NCBI RefSeq assembly: GCF_023283845.1
Contig: NZ_JAKILC010000007.1
Coordinates: 1-64,000 of the forward strand
Length of the DNA: 64,000 nucleotides
Source of the DNA: Shewanella marinintestina
GTDB taxonomy: Bacteria; Pseudomonadota; Gammaproteobacteria; Enterobacterales; Shewanellaceae
Direction: 5' to 3'
Below the pieces are notes generated by a model, which was not told the DNA's origin, ran no database searches, and saw only the letters and a program-made list of their open reading frames with translations. Positions 28,597 through 37,089 of the stretch are shown piece by piece. Each line of letters opens with the position of its first letter. Positions within the stretch are counted from its first letter, which is position 1. The position numbers and the translations under genes were made by a program.

Positions 28597-30084
28597 ATGG
28601 AAGCTGAGATCGAACTCAAACTTTTCTTTAATGAAAATCACAAGAAAAGCCTTATAAAACTATTAGATAGCTTACCGAATTGCGATGCTAAAGGTATAGA
28701 AGAACTAACGAACGGCTACTTCGATACCGCAGACTTAACCTTAAGAAAATGGGACATGGGCCTCCGAATTCGAGGGGTTAATCAACATTTAGAGCAAACA
28801 ATTAAAACAAAAGGTCAGGTTGTTGGCGGGATCCACTCTCGTCCCGAATACAATGTTGATGTAGATCAAAAGTTTCCTCAATTAAATTTATTCCCGAACG
28901 AAATTTGGCCTGTAGGCGCAAATATCGAGCAAACGCAGTCAGAACTCTTCTGTTTATTTAATACAGATTTCGCCCGTCAGCGATGGCATATTTTTGTTGA
29001 TGACAGTTTAATTGAGGTGGCGCTAGACATAGGCGAGATCCGAGTCGACGATGCTGTAGACCCTATTTGCGAGCTAGAATTTGAACTGTTAGCGGGTGAT
29101 ACAAGTGCTTTATTAACTCTTGCTGGCATTGTCAGTCGAGCCATTCCAGTGCGTTTAGGTAAGGCGAGCAAAGCACAGCGTGGCTATCGTTTAGCGGGAC
29201 AATATACTCCTGACACTATAGATGCACTGACATTTATTGAGATTGAGCCCAATCAAAGCCTTAAGCAAGTGGCAATTAACCTATTAACTTTAGGTTTAGA
29301 TCGTTGGCAAACAATTGAAGCCATGCTGCTTGATCCTGAGCAAAATCAGCTTGAGCTACCAATGTTGAGTTATCGACTGCGTGCCTGCATTCGTTTATTA
29401 AAAAGCACACTGAAACAGTTTGATTTAATAGAGGACTCGTTTGAAGCAGATTTTGACTGTATTGAATGTCGCTTAAACTTTATTGAACAAGCACTGAGCC
29501 TATACGGCATTATCGAGGGCGACGTTGCACTGGTATCGAAATGGCCGCAACACCAAGCGTTGGTTGATGTGGCAACCGATAAATTGCAGCAGCTTGATGT
29601 CGTTGAACAGGTAGAGCAACTGTTGAATGATATCTGTTATGGTCGCCTACAAGTTCATTTGGTCGATCTGCTGACTCAAGTTACTGATGGTCAGGTTAGT
29701 ATCAATAAAGAGCTCGACCTCAGACATTTCGCTAATAAAATGCAAGAAAACTCTTGGCAGCGCATTATCGATGTAATGCCACGCGACAATGAACTTAGCA
29801 GCTCTGATTATCTTTCAGTGGCTAAAGCACTCGATGACAGTATTTTTGTGGGAGTGGCCTATGGTGGACTTTACCCTGAAAAATCACGCGATCAGTTTAG
29901 AGCACCTTGGCAGGATCTAGCGCTGGGGATCCGTACACTTGCGGCTTATCGCCAGCTAAAAGAGATCAGCGAAATAGCCTATTTAGATATTAGTGCCTGG
30001 TTGGAAAACAAAGAGCAGAGCTTAGTACAAGCGATGGAGTTTTCTCGTCGCAGTGCGCTGCAAAACGAGCCTTACTGGCGTTAA
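28597..30084 (+). CDS. ygiF: Inorganic triphosphatase YgiF (CYTH-CHAD)
   Basis: A 495-residue two-domain protein. The N-terminal CYTH domain carries the metal-binding ExExK motif (EIELK, residues 4-8) and the tunnel residues around MGLRIRG and RPEYNVD. The C-terminal half is a CHAD domain, a basic helical domain linked to polyphosphate binding. E. coli YgiF hydrolyses tripolyphosphate. The ATG at 28597 gives MEAEIELKL, matching the family start. Divergent from the DUF47-Pit pair. In E. coli ygiF is followed by glnE; here a 7-kb minus-strand cluster lies between them. Confidence 0.92.
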   Translation: MEAEIELKLFFNENHKKSLIKLLDSLPNCDAKGIEELTNGYFDTADLTLRKWDMGLRIRGVNQHLEQTIKTKGQVVGGIHSRPEYNVDVDQKFPQLNLFPNEIWPVGANIEQTQSELFCLFNTDFARQRWHIFVDDSLIEVALDIGEIRVDDAVDPICELEFELLAGDTSALLTLAGIVSRAIPVRLGKASKAQRGYRLAGQYTPDTIDALTFIEIEPNQSLKQVAINLLTLGLDRWQTIEAMLLDPEQNQLELPMLSYRLRACIRLLKSTLKQFDLIEDSFEADFDCIECRLNFIEQALSLYGIIEGDVALVSKWPQHQALVDVATDKLQQLDVVEQVEQLLNDICYGRLQVHLVDLLTQVTDGQVSINKELDLRHFANKMQENSWQRIIDVMPRDNELSSSDYLSVAKALDDSIFVGVAYGGLYPEKSRDQFRAPWQDLALGIRTLAAYRQLKEISEIAYLDISAWLENKEQSLVQAMEFSRRSALQNEPYWR

Positions 30085-30108
30085 CTCATTCAGTAAACAC
30101 GTTGAAAC

Positions 30109-30136
30109 AAAAAGCCCACATCATGTGGGCTTTTTG
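30109..30136. terminator. Terminator between ygiF and the channel gene
   Basis: Perfect inverted repeat AAAAAGCCCACAT / ATGTGGGCTTTTT with A and T runs on both sides, serving two converging genes. Confidence 0.92.
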
Positions 30137-30164
30137 TTTTGCAGCTAGCTTGACGCTAAAGGGA

Positions 30165-31016
30165 TCAATTTTCGTCCTGGCGTTTGCTTTCTAGCTTCTG
30201 TTCAAGCTTATCGTCTATCTTGTCTGCTATCGTATCTTCAATAGACTGTTTTAGCTCATCGATTTCGGCTAGCAGCTTTTGTTGGTTGGCTTCCATTCGC
30301 TGTAGACTATTGTTTAACTCACAGCGGATTTCTTCTGCGTGAGAGTCGAGCTTTTCTGACTCATCAGGTGAGACAAATACCGACGCCATATAACCAGAAA
30401 TTACACCAAAGAAGCTCACACCACAGACAATGACCACGCCACCAATAATGTGACCAGCGGTGGTGACCGGGTAATAATCGCCATAGCCTACAGTAGAAAT
30501 AGTGACTAGTGCCCACCAAATGGCACTTTCAGCAGTGTCGATATTGGCACCATCAACACCGCTTTCAACAATTAATACCAGCACTGAAGAGAAGGTTAAG
30601 ATGGTGATGAGTGCGACTAATAAGCTGGCAACAGTGGCTTGTCGGCGTTGTTTTAGCATGGGCACAATTAACGAGCGAGTAGTGCGAATAAGACGAACTA
30701 CACGTAAGATTTGAAACAAACGCGCCATTCTTAATGCTTCAATGGCGGGAATACTGGCAATAAAGTCTATCCAGTGTCCTTTTAGGTATTCGACTTTTTC
30801 ATCGGCCTTAAACAGCTCGAAAAAGAAGTTAGACATGAAGATAAGACAGATACTGGTATCGATAAAGAACAGTAAGCGTCGGGTTTCGCCATCAACCCGC
30901 CCAAAAGTTAGCACTAGCACTAAAATCACAGACAGCAGCGATAGCAGCATCATGGCTAATTGTAATGGGGTCGGAGGAGTATCGGGTTGCAGTAACCAAC
31001 GCTTCTTATTTGCCAT
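30165..31016 (-). CDS. Voltage-gated K+ channel-like ion channel
   Basis: An inner-membrane channel of 283 residues with six predicted helices. The S4-like helix is arginine-rich (ALRMARLFQILRVVRLIRTTRSL), and the pore carries the potassium selectivity filter TVGYGDYYP near residue 180. The C-terminal 70 residues are a charged coiled coil (RMEANQQKLLAEIDELKQSI), likely for tetramer assembly. K+ selectivity follows from the filter; gating is inferred. The frame opens at a TTG at 31043, but the ATG at 31016 (MANKKRW) is preferred. It follows the small gene at 31075 by 58 bp. The yjfI/pspA neighbourhood suggests a link to membrane stress. Confidence 0.9.
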   Translation of the reverse strand: MANKKRWLLQPDTPPTPLQLAMMLLSLLSVILVLVLTFGRVDGETRRLLFFIDTSICLIFMSNFFFELFKADEKVEYLKGHWIDFIASIPAIEALRMARLFQILRVVRLIRTTRSLIVPMLKQRRQATVASLLVALITILTFSSVLVLIVESGVDGANIDTAESAIWWALVTISTVGYGDYYPVTTAGHIIGGVVIVCGVSFFGVISGYMASVFVSPDESEKLDSHAEEIRCELNNSLQRMEANQQKLLAEIDELKQSIEDTIADKIDDKLEQKLESKRQDEN

Positions 31017-31074
31017 AACTAAGGTCCATCTTATTAGGTGCAATGGCCTTAGCCACTCAGCACCTTGTTTTGCA

Positions 31075-31404
31075 CTAAGTATCAGCGCTAAATTGGATTA
31101 AATCATCTAATACATGTTTTTTGATTTCAAGCTGTTGCTCTGGTGATAGCTGATATTTTTTAGCTAAGAGTTCGTAATCGTTCACGCTAAGAGACACGGT
31201 AAGGCGCGGACGCTTGGGTCTTTTGGTGACACTTAAACCCAATATTTCTCGGATTTGATCTGACGGACTCACTCCAGCATCAAGTGCAGCTTTGCGAATG
31301 GCGTATTGGAACTTTTCATCCATATCAAAAGCGATTTGCGTCGCTTTAGCGGCTTTTTGGTTTTGCTGCCACTGAGCGGGTAAGGGATTTTTTTGTTTGG
31401 TCAT
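31075..31404 (-). CDS. Small unknown protein upstream of the channel gene
   Basis: A 109-residue basic soluble protein with no recognised family. Residues 25-55 (QIAFDMDEKFQYAIRKAALDAGVSPSDQIREILGL in overlapping pieces) read as a short strand followed by two helices, which resembles a ribbon-helix-helix DNA-binding fold, and the following RPRLTVSLSVNDYELLAKKYQLSPEQQ could be a second such unit. This is inferred from pattern only. A terminator after yjfK separates it from the upstream genes, so it is probably co-transcribed with the channel gene from its own promoter. If it binds DNA, it is the only candidate regulator visible inside the cluster. Confidence 0.65.
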   Translation of the reverse strand: MTKQKNPLPAQWQQNQKAAKATQIAFDMDEKFQYAIRKAALDAGVSPSDQIREILGLSVTKRPKRPRLTVSLSVNDYELLAKKYQLSPEQQLEIKKHVLDDLIQFSADT

Positions 31405-31496
31405 GCGTGCGCTACCTAAATTTACTCATCCGTAAGAGATCGTGCGGAATATGCTTAATCCCAATTAGTATAATGCTACCACTCATCGAAGCCGAA

Positions 31497-31535
31497 ACAA
31501 AAATGGTTCTAAAGCTGGGAGCTTTAGAACCATTT
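31497..31535 (-). terminator. Intrinsic terminator after yjfK
   Basis: Long perfect stem AAATGGTTCTAAAGCT / AGCTTTAGAACCATTT with a 3-base loop, followed on the minus strand by T-rich sequence (TTGTTT). It closes the yjfI-pspA-yjfK unit. Confidence 0.9.
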
Positions 31536-31537
31536 AT

Positions 31538-32188
31538 TTATGCACCAGGCCAGTAGTCTCTGATATCTGAAAGCGGTCGATAGATGGTTAACATCACATC
31601 GGTTTCACCGCCTTCATACACTTCAACGTCAATGGCTTTATCTTCATCATCATCGAGTAACTGGTATGACTCAAAGGCATCACCCGTTGCACCGTTTGTA
31701 TCTTGAGGTGGCTTTTGGCCTCGGTAATCTTGGCGATGGAAATAACCAAAACTGCCGGCAGTAACTTGATGATAATGAGCCGACAACCATTGCTCATAGT
31801 CTTGTAAGTCAGCTGACAAGGTTTTAGTCGTTAGCTCGGCTTTACCTGGCTCTTCAAAGATCTCACTAAATTGATCTAAATCGAACAGCGCTTCAACTAG
31901 GCCTCGATTAACTTTAATCGAGAGGCCAAGGTAGGTTTCATCATCTTCATCAAGGCTGAGAAAGATGGTGTCACTACCGTGACCTTTTAACACCCACTCA
32001 GTTTGTTGCTTGCGCTCATACTCGTAAGTATTAACCGCTTCAACTCGCAGTTGCTGACCACGCAGTTGTGGTGGCAAAGCAAAACTGTCATCAAGGGAGA
32101 TCATATCTCCCTTATTAAGTTTTGATGGGTGATCGAGTTGACGTTTAGGTTCCTCTTTTTTGCCAAATAGGCTGCTTAGAAATCCCAC
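31538..32188 (-). CDS. yjfK: DUF2491 family protein YjfK
   Basis: A 216-residue acidic cytoplasmic protein. The opening MGFLSSLFGKKEEP is followed by LPPQLRGQQLRVEAVNTYEYE, and it ends with VMLTIYRPLSDIRDYWPG, consistent with the DUF2491/YjfK family, which is almost always encoded with a PspA-like protein and YjfI. Molecular function is unknown. It is third in the yjfI-pspA-yjfK unit, 11 bp after the PspA-like gene, and followed at once by a terminator. Confidence 0.85.
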   Translation of the reverse strand: MGFLSSLFGKKEEPKRQLDHPSKLNKGDMISLDDSFALPPQLRGQQLRVEAVNTYEYERKQQTEWVLKGHGSDTIFLSLDEDDETYLGLSIKVNRGLVEALFDLDQFSEIFEEPGKAELTTKTLSADLQDYEQWLSAHYHQVTAGSFGYFHRQDYRGQKPPQDTNGATGDAFESYQLLDDDEDKAIDVEVYEGGETDVMLTIYRPLSDIRDYWPGA

Positions 32189-32199
32189 GTCAGCCTCCT

Positions 32200-32889
32200 T
32201 TAGCCTTTACGCGCTTTAATGCGGTCAAGTACTGCATTGGCGTTAGACTTTTGCTCGCCAATACCTGCTTCAGCAAGTTTGTCGTGTAGAGCCTTATCGC
32301 TGTTCTCTTCTGCTAGCGTTTCAGAGGCTTTTAGGCGGTCATCAAATGACTGCTGGCGTGCCTTGATACGCTCTAGAGAATCTTTAGCGTTGAGCAGCTT
32401 AGAGTTGCTACCGGCAAAAGAGTCAGTAATCGTTGCAGTGGCTTTTTGCACGCTTTCAGTGGTTTTAACCATAGTCAGCTGGCGCTGGTAATCAGCAACT
32501 TGGCGCTCAGTTTTACGTACTAACTCTTTTAAGCGAGTCGCATGGGCACTGAAGCTTTCGTTTGCCGCTTGTTGATCGCTTAGCTGTTGGTCAAGTTCAG
32601 CAATTTTTTCAGCTACTTCTAGTGCTAGTGGCTCGTTGCCTTTTTCTAGAGCTTGTGTGACATAGCCTTCGTGTTCAGCAACAGAGCGTTTTAGACGGTC
32701 AACTTCACGGCTAGCTTGCATCTCTTTTGCCATAACTTCAGTTAAGTCGCGCTTAGCTTTAGTTAGGTGTTTCTCTGCATCACGAATTTCTTGTTCAAAA
32801 ATACGTGTTGAGTTTGCATCTACGATGCCTTGGCCAACTTCAGTAGCGCCGCCACGGAAGGCCGTAAGAATTTTGTTTAGAATGCCCAT
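32200..32889 (-). CDS. yjfJ: PspA/IM30 family protein (YjfJ)
   Basis: A 229-residue coiled-coil protein of the PspA/Vipp1 (bacterial ESCRT-III-like) family, peripheral at the inner membrane. The start MGILNKILTAFRGGATEVGQGIVDANSTRIFEQEIRDAE fits the family, as does the long heptad region to about residue 185. It belongs to the YjfJ branch rather than classical PspA: there is no pspF, pspB or pspC nearby, and it is flanked by yjfI (13 bp) and yjfK (11 bp). Likely role is membrane maintenance under envelope stress, inferred from the family. Confidence 0.9.
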   Translation of the reverse strand: MGILNKILTAFRGGATEVGQGIVDANSTRIFEQEIRDAEKHLTKAKRDLTEVMAKEMQASREVDRLKRSVAEHEGYVTQALEKGNEPLALEVAEKIAELDQQLSDQQAANESFSAHATRLKELVRKTERQVADYQRQLTMVKTTESVQKATATITDSFAGSNSKLLNAKDSLERIKARQQSFDDRLKASETLAEENSDKALHDKLAEAGIGEQKSNANAVLDRIKARKG

Positions 32890-32901
32890 AATGTGGCTCC
32901 T

Positions 32902-33315
32902 TTATTTAAGGTAATCGACGAGTTCGTCGATGACTTCGAGACAGTTATCAGATAGAACAGACAGTTCCTGCTCAATCTCTTGCATGCTTGATTGCACTGA
33001 CAGCGCGCCGTAAACCACATACTTATCATCGATTTTTGCAAACGATGACAGTGGCATTGGAATGTTGAGCTCTAACATGGTCTCAAACATTTCAGCGCGA
33101 CGTTCTTGATTCACTTCGTCTTCGCCCCATAAATAACTGATGCAAAGCACTTGGTTGTCCGTTACCGATACAAATACCGGAATTTCTTCTCGGCCAACAA
33201 CGTTAACTTGTAAGACTTCCACGTCACCAGCAATTGGATAACAATCAAATTGAAAGCCAGTTTGGCTGTTGTCGCCAAGCGCATTTAGGTGGTTGGCAAT
33301 TGTGTGGATATTCAT
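32902..33315 (-). CDS. yjfI: DUF2170 family protein YjfI
   Basis: A 137-residue acidic cytoplasmic protein of the DUF2170 family, found next to PspA-like YjfJ in many proteobacteria. The core reads MNIHTIANHLNALG, then PVFVSVTDNQVLCISYLWGEDEV and MPLSSFAKIDDKYVVYGALS. The frame opens at an ATG at 33333, but the ATG at 33315 has AAGGAC five bases upstream and matches the family start. It is the first gene of the unit, and its promoter region carries two copies of a 13-bp palindrome. Function unknown. Confidence 0.87.
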   Translation of the reverse strand: MNIHTIANHLNALGDNSQTGFQFDCYPIAGDVEVLQVNVVGREEIPVFVSVTDNQVLCISYLWGEDEVNQERRAEMFETMLELNIPMPLSSFAKIDDKYVVYGALSVQSSMQEIEQELSVLSDNCLEVIDELVDYLK

Positions 33316-33328
33316 ATTTGTCCTTATT

Positions 33329-33389
33329 GACATATTATGTCTGTGATTAAAGATAGCACTGCGACATAATATGTCAAGCGCTATCTTTA
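33329..33389 (-). promoter_or_regulatory. yjfI promoter with two palindromic operators
   Basis: On the minus strand TTGACA (33372-33377) and TATCTT (33350-33355) form a -35/-10 pair with a 16-base spacer. The palindrome GACATAATATGTC (33363-33375) overlaps the -35, and GACATATTATGTC (33329-33341) lies downstream of the -10, its reverse complement. An outer perfect 10-bp inverted repeat TAAAGATAGC / GCTATCTTTA (33348-33357 and 33380-33389) is nearly concentric with the first palindrome. This is the layout of a repressed promoter. The regulator is not known. Confidence 0.7.
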
Positions 33390-33406
33390 CGATTCAAAAA
33401 TAAACT

Positions 33407-35134
33407 CTACTGATTTTCTAACCAAGCCTGCTGATGATATTGATACAGCTGGCTTGAACCTAAAACATTGGGCTTAATCTGGCCTTTATCTTGGTAGAAA
33501 TTGCCCGGGAACTCAAAGGCCGCATGGATAAGTCCTGGAGTTAACCAAGGATCGTTTACCGGTAACTGCTGCACACTTTCTAATCGGCTTCTGCCACTTT
33601 TACCACTCAAAGTGGCGATACTCCAGCCCCATTCACCAAAGCTAGGCACATTGTGGTGATACTGATCGACAGTAAAGCCGGCCAGCTCCAAAGTGTTGGC
33701 CACAGAGATAAAGGCGTTGGGTGCATGGTACGGCGATGTTGACTGTATGGTTAAGGCAGCATCGTTGCTCATTAGTTCCTTCAATTTTAAATAGAAAGCA
33801 TCGGAATAGAGCTTGTTAAGATCGGGATGGCTCGGGTCCGGTAAATCGACAATAATAGTGTCAAATTTTTCTTCTTTCGCCAGCAGTTTATCAACGCCAT
33901 TAAAGGCGTCGTCATACATGATCCTAACGCGAGGATCGTTCAAAGCATTTTGATTGAGTTTTAGCAAGGCACGGCTTAGATGTTCAGGCATATCACTGGC
34001 AGGTTGTTTAAATAGCGCAACCAGTTCCTCATCAAGATCCATTAAAGTCACTTGCTTAGGTTGCCACTGCAATACTTGCGTCAGGCCTAAACCGTCACCA
34101 CCGCCAATGATTAATATCTTATCGTGGCGCGCACTGGCCGCCATAGTCGGGTGCACTAAAAATGAATGATAGATATGCTCGTCACTACTTGAAAACTGTA
34201 AGCGACCGTTAATATAAAGCGAATGAACAGGTCCTAGTCCATTACCGCGTAAGCGCTCGGTAAAGGTGAGCTGCTGAAAGCGAGTTGCCTTGGCGTACAC
34301 CACTTTGTCTTTATACAACAGGTTATTAAAGTTTTGCTCCCATTGAGGGCCGTGCAGCGCCAGCAGCACAAGGATCCCGGTCGCAATAAAGTGGCCGACG
34401 AGCAGTAACTTTACATGCCTGATTTGGTGCCAGAAGCGCCAGATAAAGATAAAACCAGCCAATAGATTAAAACTGGCTGTCAGGGCGGCGGCAAGTTGAA
34501 TATCAATGGCTAACATAAAGCCAACCCAAATTGCTGCGCCAATACCCGCACCAATATAGTCGGCGCCATAAATAGTACCGGCATTATGCATTAGGTGTGC
34601 TTCAGACATCGCTTGGCGTACGCGGGCGATCAGTGGGATCTCCATACCGATCATCAAACCAAGCAATACACCCCATACATAAGGTAAGTACTCGCTAAGC
34701 TTTTGTAGTGTGCCAATAAAGCCGCCATCGGGAAGCTGATCTGCTGGCAAGCCTAATGTGTTAGCAATAATCAGTGGCAACTGTTGGCCAAAGCCAATAA
34801 CTGCCGCGGTAATTAAAATAGCCAGTGATCCACACAAGGCAACACACAGTTCTAAAACGGCAAAGCCAGTAAAAGCGCAGCGAATTTTACGGGCGGCAAA
34901 GGCACCCAATCCCATGGAGACAATCATTAAACCAATCATGGTGTAAATCGCGGCTTCGAGTGCGCCAAGAATACGCCCAGCGTAATGGGATAATAAGTAT
35001 TCATAGATCAGGCCACAGCCTGCAAGCACGGCCATAATGCCAAGCAGTAATACATCATCGAACCAGCCGAGTTTGCCTGATTCAATGGTTTGGTTACTAG
35101 ATTCGATAGTGGAGTTATTTGTGTCGGTTTGCAT
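33407..35134 (-). CDS. Membrane-anchored spermidine synthase-like aminopropyltransferase
   Basis: A 575-residue two-part protein. The first 240 residues hold about seven membrane helices (AGCGLIYEYLLSHYAGRILG, MIVSMGLGAFAARKI, LIGMEIPLIARVRQAM). The remainder is a spermidine-synthase-type Rossmann domain with LIIGGGDGLGLTQVLQW (near residue 345), the VTLMDLDEELVALF acidic loop and the active-site stretch TIIVDLPDPSHPDLNKLYS. The GGGDG and DPSHP elements suggest a working aminopropyltransferase, but the acceptor amine is unknown. Such fusions accompany DUF350 and PspA-like genes in many bacteria. A terminator lies just upstream, so an own promoter or readthrough is needed. Confidence 0.9.
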   Translation of the reverse strand: MQTDTNNSTIESSNQTIESGKLGWFDDVLLLGIMAVLAGCGLIYEYLLSHYAGRILGALEAAIYTMIGLMIVSMGLGAFAARKIRCAFTGFAVLELCVALCGSLAILITAAVIGFGQQLPLIIANTLGLPADQLPDGGFIGTLQKLSEYLPYVWGVLLGLMIGMEIPLIARVRQAMSEAHLMHNAGTIYGADYIGAGIGAAIWVGFMLAIDIQLAAALTASFNLLAGFIFIWRFWHQIRHVKLLLVGHFIATGILVLLALHGPQWEQNFNNLLYKDKVVYAKATRFQQLTFTERLRGNGLGPVHSLYINGRLQFSSSDEHIYHSFLVHPTMAASARHDKILIIGGGDGLGLTQVLQWQPKQVTLMDLDEELVALFKQPASDMPEHLSRALLKLNQNALNDPRVRIMYDDAFNGVDKLLAKEEKFDTIIVDLPDPSHPDLNKLYSDAFYLKLKELMSNDAALTIQSTSPYHAPNAFISVANTLELAGFTVDQYHHNVPSFGEWGWSIATLSGKSGRSRLESVQQLPVNDPWLTPGLIHAAFEFPGNFYQDKGQIKPNVLGSSQLYQYHQQAWLENQ

Positions 35135-35181
35135 TGAGTGTCTGTTGATTATGTTGAGTCAGATAAGAATGTGTAGCTAAT

Positions 35182-35208
35182 AAAAAGGGAGCGAAGTGAC
35201 GCTCCCTT
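35182..35208 (-). terminator. Intrinsic terminator between the DUF350 and aminopropyltransferase genes
   Basis: AAGGGAGCG pairs with CGCTCCCTT around a 6-base loop, followed on the minus strand by TTTTTATT. It should partly uncouple the upstream lipoprotein-DUF350 pair from the aminopropyltransferase gene. Confidence 0.88.
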
Positions 35209-35216
35209 GATACTCT

Positions 35217-36116
35217 CTAAGCCATTAAGGCAGCTAGAATAATCGCGATGGAGACGCTAATTGCCACTTCAACTGCAGCAAGACCGATATTGTGTTGCTG
35301 CTCAACTTCTTCACATAGGTTGATGTTAGCTAGCACTAGCTTTTTAATCAAAGTAATCAGTAGTGATAGCGACAACAGCATGACTACTGAGAAGACTAAC
35401 CAGCCAATTAGGTTGGCAATGTAAGCTTCAGGATTAAAGATAATAAAGTGGCTAGCAGCATTAAAGCTAAACGCCATGGCTAGCATGTAACCGCTGTGGC
35501 GGATAGCTAGCGCTGTATGACCTTGCGCTAACGCTTCCTGCATTGATGCGCCTTGGTTGCGCTTAGCATAGCGATTTTCACGACCACGAGTCAGTAGTAC
35601 TAACATTAGCTGCGAAATCGCAAAGGCACTAAAGATGGCAATAAAGGTATAGATTGTTAAGTCTTCAGCCCACATGAGTACCGAGCGGATAATTATCGCT
35701 GTAGCTATGGCTGCAGCTGCATCAACGATAGCAACCGACACATTACCTTTAATAATTAACGCGTTCTTATCTATGTTATTGAGGGCAATTTTGTCATGTA
35801 AAAAGCGCCCGAGTTTAATCAGTATTAGGCCAAATAAACCGTAAGCACTCATACCAATAGCTTCAACTAAATAGGACTCTGCCGCTTCGCCAGTAATTGC
35901 ACCAGTGAGCACAATACCTAATGCCATCACGGCGCCTGCGGTACTAATACCAAAAGCAAAGTTATCGTTTTCAGCTAGCTCATGGCGGCTATTGACTTTA
36001 ACTGTCCAACCTTGCAAGTAACGCATTAAGGTTAGTAGCAATACCGCAATGGCCAAGTCGATTGCCAGAATGATCATTAAATCGAGAGTGAGGCCGTAAT
36101 TTTCTAAAAATGTCAT
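35217..36116 (-). CDS. DUF350 (YjfL-like) membrane protein, two-repeat form
   Basis: A 299-residue inner-membrane protein with about eight helices. YjfL of E. coli is about 130 residues with one DUF350 unit; this one is twice as long and looks like two units in tandem, each with an NFAFGISTAGAVMALGIVLTG-like or related glycine-rich helix. Polar residues inside helices hint at a transport or channel role, but none is established. It follows the lipoprotein gene by 13 bp and is followed by a terminator. Genes of this family commonly sit with spermidine-synthase-like and PspA-like genes, as here. Confidence 0.87.
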   Translation of the reverse strand: MTFLENYGLTLDLMIILAIDLAIAVLLLTLMRYLQGWTVKVNSRHELAENDNFAFGISTAGAVMALGIVLTGAITGEAAESYLVEAIGMSAYGLFGLILIKLGRFLHDKIALNNIDKNALIIKGNVSVAIVDAAAAIATAIIIRSVLMWAEDLTIYTFIAIFSAFAISQLMLVLLTRGRENRYAKRNQGASMQEALAQGHTALAIRHSGYMLAMAFSFNAASHFIIFNPEAYIANLIGWLVFSVVMLLSLSLLITLIKKLVLANINLCEEVEQQHNIGLAAVEVAISVSIAIILAALMA

Positions 36117-36129
36117 AAAAGTTCCTTAA

Positions 36130-37089
36130 TTATTTGCCTCGGCGAACACCGCGAGTGGTACGACTGCTGGAATTACGGAAGCTGCTGTCCTTAGAGTAGT
36201 TTGAGCGGAACTTGCTCTTACTGCTCGCAGTGCGTCCTGTTGAACTGGCTTTGGGTGTACTGCTACTTTGTCTTGAAAGACTGGTCGAGCCGGTACGCGA
36301 TTTTGCGTACGGGCTATCAAATTTTCGGCCTTGAGAATTAAACTGCTTTTTAGTGCGCTCATAGGTTTGAGTTTGCGCACGAGCTTGCTTTGGCGAAGTG
36401 TAGCGGTAGCGACCCACATCGTTGTAGTAGCTGTAGTTACGACGGCTAGACCATCTGTCATAGCCAATTGGACCACGCGTCAGGTTAGAGAACATTGAAT
36501 ACATGCCGTACCACGCCCAAAACGACATACCGTTAGAGCCTGTTTGCCAGCCACCGTACGCAGGGTTGCCGACTAACTGACTGCCAGCGCCAAAGTCTTC
36601 AGCACCATTGGCAAGGGCAGCGGCTTCGCGACTAATGGAGTTAACTCGCGCCAGAGCACCATCTGACATATCGGCAACCACGTTAAGTGGGTCTGACAAC
36701 ATGTCGTTATATAAACTCGGGTCGGCGGCCTGATAAAGGTTCTCGACTTCAGCAAGCTGCTGATCGAGATCGACATAATTAGCCGCATTTTGGCTGTCGG
36801 TTAAGCGCCTAGTTAAAGAGGTGAACATCGGGCCGCGATTAGTCGCATCGGTAGCCAGCTCATTAAGCAAAGGGCTTAAATCGGGCTTTTGCTTTTCCAA
36901 TACTTGCACGTATTGTTTGAGCAAATTAGCGTTACGTACCTGACCGTCGTTAAGCATATTGCTAAGAGTATCTAAGCGCTGTTGCGTTAGCTGCTGATAC
37001 TTGGCAATTTGCTCTGGTCTATCATCGCCACATCCTGCAAGGGCGAATACCAGTATGACGGTGAGAACGCGCATTAGCATTCCTGCCAT
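36130..37089 (-). CDS. Lipoprotein with a Ser/Arg-rich C-terminus
   Basis: A 319-residue predicted lipoprotein: a signal MRVLTVILVFALAGC gives a lipobox ending at Cys, followed by GDDRPEQ. The middle (about residues 30-150) is helical and contains SLYNDMLSDPLNVVADMSDG. Next comes an aromatic/Gly segment GGWQTGSNGMSFWAWYGMYSMF. The last 100 residues are low complexity, rich in Ser, Arg, Lys and Thr, probably disordered and strongly basic. Asp at +2/+3 after the lipid Cys could favour inner-membrane retention. The start ATG at 37089 follows GGAGAGACT. No family is recognised. It leads the DUF350 pair and so probably works with that membrane protein. Confidence 0.8.
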   Translation of the reverse strand: MAGMLMRVLTVILVFALAGCGDDRPEQIAKYQQLTQQRLDTLSNMLNDGQVRNANLLKQYVQVLEKQKPDLSPLLNELATDATNRGPMFTSLTRRLTDSQNAANYVDLDQQLAEVENLYQAADPSLYNDMLSDPLNVVADMSDGALARVNSISREAAALANGAEDFGAGSQLVGNPAYGGWQTGSNGMSFWAWYGMYSMFSNLTRGPIGYDRWSSRRNYSYYNDVGRYRYTSPKQARAQTQTYERTKKQFNSQGRKFDSPYAKSRTGSTSLSRQSSSTPKASSTGRTASSKSKFRSNYSKDSSFRNSSSRTTRGVRRGK

